The notes under the pieces were generated by a model, which was not told the DNA's origin, did not search any database, and worked only from the letters and a program-made list of their open reading frames with translations. The position numbers were made by a program, and so were the translations under genes. Positions 61,708 to 64,000 of a stretch of 64,000 nucleotides of DNA are shown here, piece by piece; the first letter of the stretch is position 1, and the number at the start of each line of letters is the position of its first letter. The stretch is from assembly GCF_000011245.1 (NCBI RefSeq), contig NC_004193.1:1032501-1096500 (forward strand). Reading direction: 5' to 3'. Source of the DNA: Oceanobacillus iheyensis HTE831 (GTDB lineage Bacteria; Bacillota; Bacilli; Bacillales; Amphibacillaceae).

Positions 61708-61751
61708 CCCGGTCCAGGACATGCGGTGATAAACGGGCGTTTGGGCTTTTG
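61708..61751 (+). terminator. Second leader hairpin between T-box and proB
   Basis: AGCCCGG at the left can pair with CGGGC or with GGGCT on the right (ACGGGCGTTTGGGCT), followed by TTTTG. Two alternative stems share one arm. It may be a second terminator or an additional switch; not part of the standard T-box. Confidence 0.45.
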
Positions 61752-61801
61752 TTCTTATACCTGAAAATAGACACTTAGAGAATATTGAGGAGGAGAAGAA
61801 T

Positions 61802-62920
61802 ATGAATAAGAAGAGGGTAGTTATAAAAATTGGAAGTAGCTCACTAACGAATGAAAAAGGTGAAATTGATCATAAGAAACTAGGAGACCATGTGAATGCG
61901 TTAGCTATGTTACATCAACATAACTTTGAAGTTATTTTAGTTTCCTCAGGAGCTGTTGCAGCGGGTTTTCGAAACTTAGGATATTCTTCTAGACCGGTTA
62001 CGTTAAAAGGAAAACAAGCATCCGCGGCGATTGGTCAAGGTCTACTTATTCATACTTATATGGATAAGTTTATGGAATACAATATTCGATCTGCTCAATT
62101 ATTATTAACGAGGTCTGATTTTTCGGTCCAAAAACGGTATAAGAATGCTACATCTACTATGCTTGAATTACTAGAACGAGGAGTTATACCGATTATTAAT
62201 GAAAACGACACAGTTGCTGTTGATGAGTTAACGTTCGGGGATAATGATATGCTTTCTGCTTTAGTTAGTGGTTCTATCCATGCAGCTCAATTAATAATAT
62301 TAACCGATATTGATGGGATTTATGATAAACATCCTGGTAAATATGCGAGTGCTATGCGGTACGATACAATTGATTTAATTACTAATGATATGATACAGGA
62401 AACGGATGTTTCAGGATCGAAATTAGGTACTGGTGGTATGAAATCGAAACTGATGGCAGCAAAGGTAGCAGCTTCTCTCGGAGTCCCAGTTTTTATTGGT
62501 AAAGGGGTAGGAGTATCTAAATTACTAGAAATAGTAAATGGACATGGACAGGGAACGTATGTTAGAAGTTTCCGCAATAAACAAATTCCGATTCGTAAGC
62601 AATGGATTTCTTTGCATTCGACATTAGAGGGGAAAGTATTTATTGATGATGGGGCTACTCAAGCACTTATGCATAACGGCGGTAGTTTGTTGTCAGCTGG
62701 TGTGATTAATACTCAGGGAGATTTTGAAGATGGAGATGTTGTAGAAGTTTATAATCGAAGAAATTTATTAGGAAGAGGGCAAGTGAGTTGTTCGTCTGAA
62801 GAGCTCAACGCAGCCAACACATTAAAAAAAGCAAAACAGATGACGCAAATCCCTGCTATTGAGGTGATTCACAGAGATTCATGGGTTATGGTTGATCAAA
62901 TAAAGGAGGAGTTCCAATGA
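61802..62920 (+). CDS. proB: Glutamate 5-kinase
   Basis: A 372-residue ProB: amino-acid kinase domain (1-255) with KIGSSSLTNEKGEIDHKKL, VSSGAVAAGFRNLG, IINENDTVAVDELTFGDND and GTGGMKSKLMAAK, then a C-terminal PUA domain (about 270-360). It phosphorylates glutamate, the first and feedback-controlled step of proline synthesis. GAGGAG precedes the ATG. It overlaps proA by four bases (ATGA). T-box control means this is the anabolic pair, not the osmotic proHJ pair. Confidence 0.95.
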   Translation: MNKKRVVIKIGSSSLTNEKGEIDHKKLGDHVNALAMLHQHNFEVILVSSGAVAAGFRNLGYSSRPVTLKGKQASAAIGQGLLIHTYMDKFMEYNIRSAQLLLTRSDFSVQKRYKNATSTMLELLERGVIPIINENDTVAVDELTFGDNDMLSALVSGSIHAAQLIILTDIDGIYDKHPGKYASAMRYDTIDLITNDMIQETDVSGSKLGTGGMKSKLMAAKVAASLGVPVFIGKGVGVSKLLEIVNGHGQGTYVRSFRNKQIPIRKQWISLHSTLEGKVFIDDGATQALMHNGGSLLSAGVINTQGDFEDGDVVEVYNRRNLLGRGQVSCSSEELNAANTLKKAKQMTQIPAIEVIHRDSWVMVDQIKEEFQ

Positions 62921-64000
62921 GTGAAGTAATAGAGAAAGCGAAGCGTGCAAAACAAGCAAGTTTTAAAATGGCTCTATCTACAACGGACGACAAGAATGAA
63001 GCATTGCAATTAATATCACAAGCAATTATAAATCACAAGCAAGAAATATTAACTGCAAATGCTTTAGATATAGAAGAAGGGAAGAAAAAAGGGTTATCTG
63101 AAGCGGTTATCGATCGAATAAGATTGAATGAGGAAAGGTTACAAGATATAGCTGATGCAATTTTACAGGTAACTATATTAACTGATCCGATTGGAGAAGC
63201 TCTAGAAATAATAGAGAAAGATAATGGCTTATTTATTACCAAAAAGCGTGTTCCAATTGGTGTTATTGGTATGGTTTATGAAGCTAGACCGAATGTCACT
63301 GTAGATGCAGCTTCTCTTGCAATAAAAACAGGGAACTCAGTAGTTTTGCGTGGTAGTTCTTCAGCCATAGAGTCTAATAAAGCGCTTATTCAAGTTATTC
63401 ATCAGTCATTGGCTTCCAGCTCTATACCAAAAGAAGCTGTGCAATTAATTGAGGATACTAGAAGAGAAGTAGCGAATCAATTTTTTCAATTAAATGAATA
63501 TCTAGATGTTTTAATACCAAGAGGAGGTAAACAATTAATAGATACAGTGATAAAACAATCAACTGTACCTGTAATTGAAACTGGTGCAGGAAATTGCCAT
63601 GTTTATCTAGATGAATCTGCTAAAGTAGAGATGGCAACGGAAATTGTTTTGAATGCAAAACTTCAGCGTCCATCTGTGTGTAATGCAATTGAGTCATTAA
63701 TTATTCATAGACAGTGGTTTGAGGATCATGGTTTAGAATTATTAAAAACAATGCAATCTCATGATATCAAAATTCACGGTGATTCAGTCGTTATGGAAAA
63801 ATTTCCACCAGCAATAAAAGCAGTGGAAAGGGACTGGGAAAAGGAATATTTATCAAGTGAAATAAGTGTAAAAATAGTTGATTCAGTATCAGAAGCTATC
63901 GATCACATCAATCGCTATGGTACACGTCATTCGGAAGCGATTATAACGGAAAACAAGATGAATGCTGAACAATTTCAGCTTCAAGTTGATGCTGCAGCAG
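62917..64000 (+). CDS. proA: Gamma-glutamyl phosphate reductase, 5' part
   Basis: The gene starts at ATG 62917 (GGAGGAGTT upstream) and runs off the window after about 361 codons; the family length is near 415. Aldehyde-dehydrogenase fold: RVPIGVIGMVYEARPNVTVD, SVVLRGSSSAIESNK and the catalytic Cys in NAKLQRPSVCNAIE. It reduces gamma-glutamyl phosphate with NADPH to glutamate 5-semialdehyde, which cyclises towards proline. No frame break is seen in the visible part. Confidence 0.95.
   Translation, partial: MSEVIEKAKRAKQASFKMALSTTDDKNEALQLISQAIINHKQEILTANALDIEEGKKKGLSEAVIDRIRLNEERLQDIADAILQVTILTDPIGEALEIIEKDNGLFITKKRVPIGVIGMVYEARPNVTVDAASLAIKTGNSVVLRGSSSAIESNKALIQVIHQSLASSSIPKEAVQLIEDTRREVANQFFQLNEYLDVLIPRGGKQLIDTVIKQSTVPVIETGAGNCHVYLDESAKVEMATEIVLNAKLQRPSVCNAIESLIIHRQWFEDHGLELLKTMQSHDIKIHGDSVVMEKFPPAIKAVERDWEKEYLSSEISVKIVDSVSEAIDHINRYGTRHSEAIITENKMNAEQFQLQVDAAA

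Overview
The window is an AT-rich stretch of chromosome from a spore-forming, low-GC Gram-positive bacterium of the Bacillaceae. Strong AGGAGG-type ribosome binding sites, frequent TTG and GTG starts, sigma-A promoters, a spore-core SspP-like protein, two CotD-like coat proteins, a cotD-ypsA gene pair, CydS-type bd oxidase and a proline T-box all agree with this. A halotolerant genus close to Oceanobacillus is my best guess (inference from protein flavour and the osmolyte theme). I saw no rRNA, tRNA, transposase, prophage or CRISPR array.

Layout. 1-3460: end of a metallophosphoesterase gene, a string of small membrane or lipoprotein genes, a Nudix hydrolase and an alpha/beta hydrolase. 3645-7074: TauE-type exporter, an SDR with a divergent TetR regulator and a shared palindromic operator, and a bile-acid/sodium symporter-family protein. 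7168-13243: a TetR-controlled module that by homology imports L-carnitine and converts it to glycine betaine. 13259-14085: two palindromic non-coding elements. 15033-17347: a polar amino acid ABC importer. 17461-17740 and 30023-30400: two arrays of the same 52-bp tandem repeat. 18031-19241: a two-gene unit of poorly known function. 20189-25460: a PrpR-N/AAA+/Fis regulator followed by permease, four-carbon acid sugar kinase and PdxA-type dehydrogenase. 25508-32894: amino-acid oxidase, membrane proteins, PpaC, cold-shock protein, SspP, MscL and an ABC-2 exporter. 33005-42212: coat proteins, YpsA, SIMPL protein, secreted alkaline phosphatase, adenine deaminase, acetyltransferases and a SEC-C protein. 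42343-51922: SDR, ring-cleaving dioxygenase, phospholipase-like protein, methyltransferase, FMN reductase, DHA2 exporter, PdxK, C45 Ntn-hydrolase and HhH-GPD glycosylase. 52178-60450: hydrolase and phosphatase pair, then cydDC convergent with cydAB and a 31-codon cydS. 60509-64000: NRDE protein, then a proline T-box leader driving proB and proA (proA runs off the end).

The most coherent systems are the carnitine-to-betaine module, where three copies of one operator sit on both promoters, and the sugar-acid module, whose regulator has a sigma-54-activator architecture but no GAFTGA loop and faces a sigma-A promoter. The most unexplained DNA is the two-locus 52-bp repeat family and the palindromic elements at 13259-14085.
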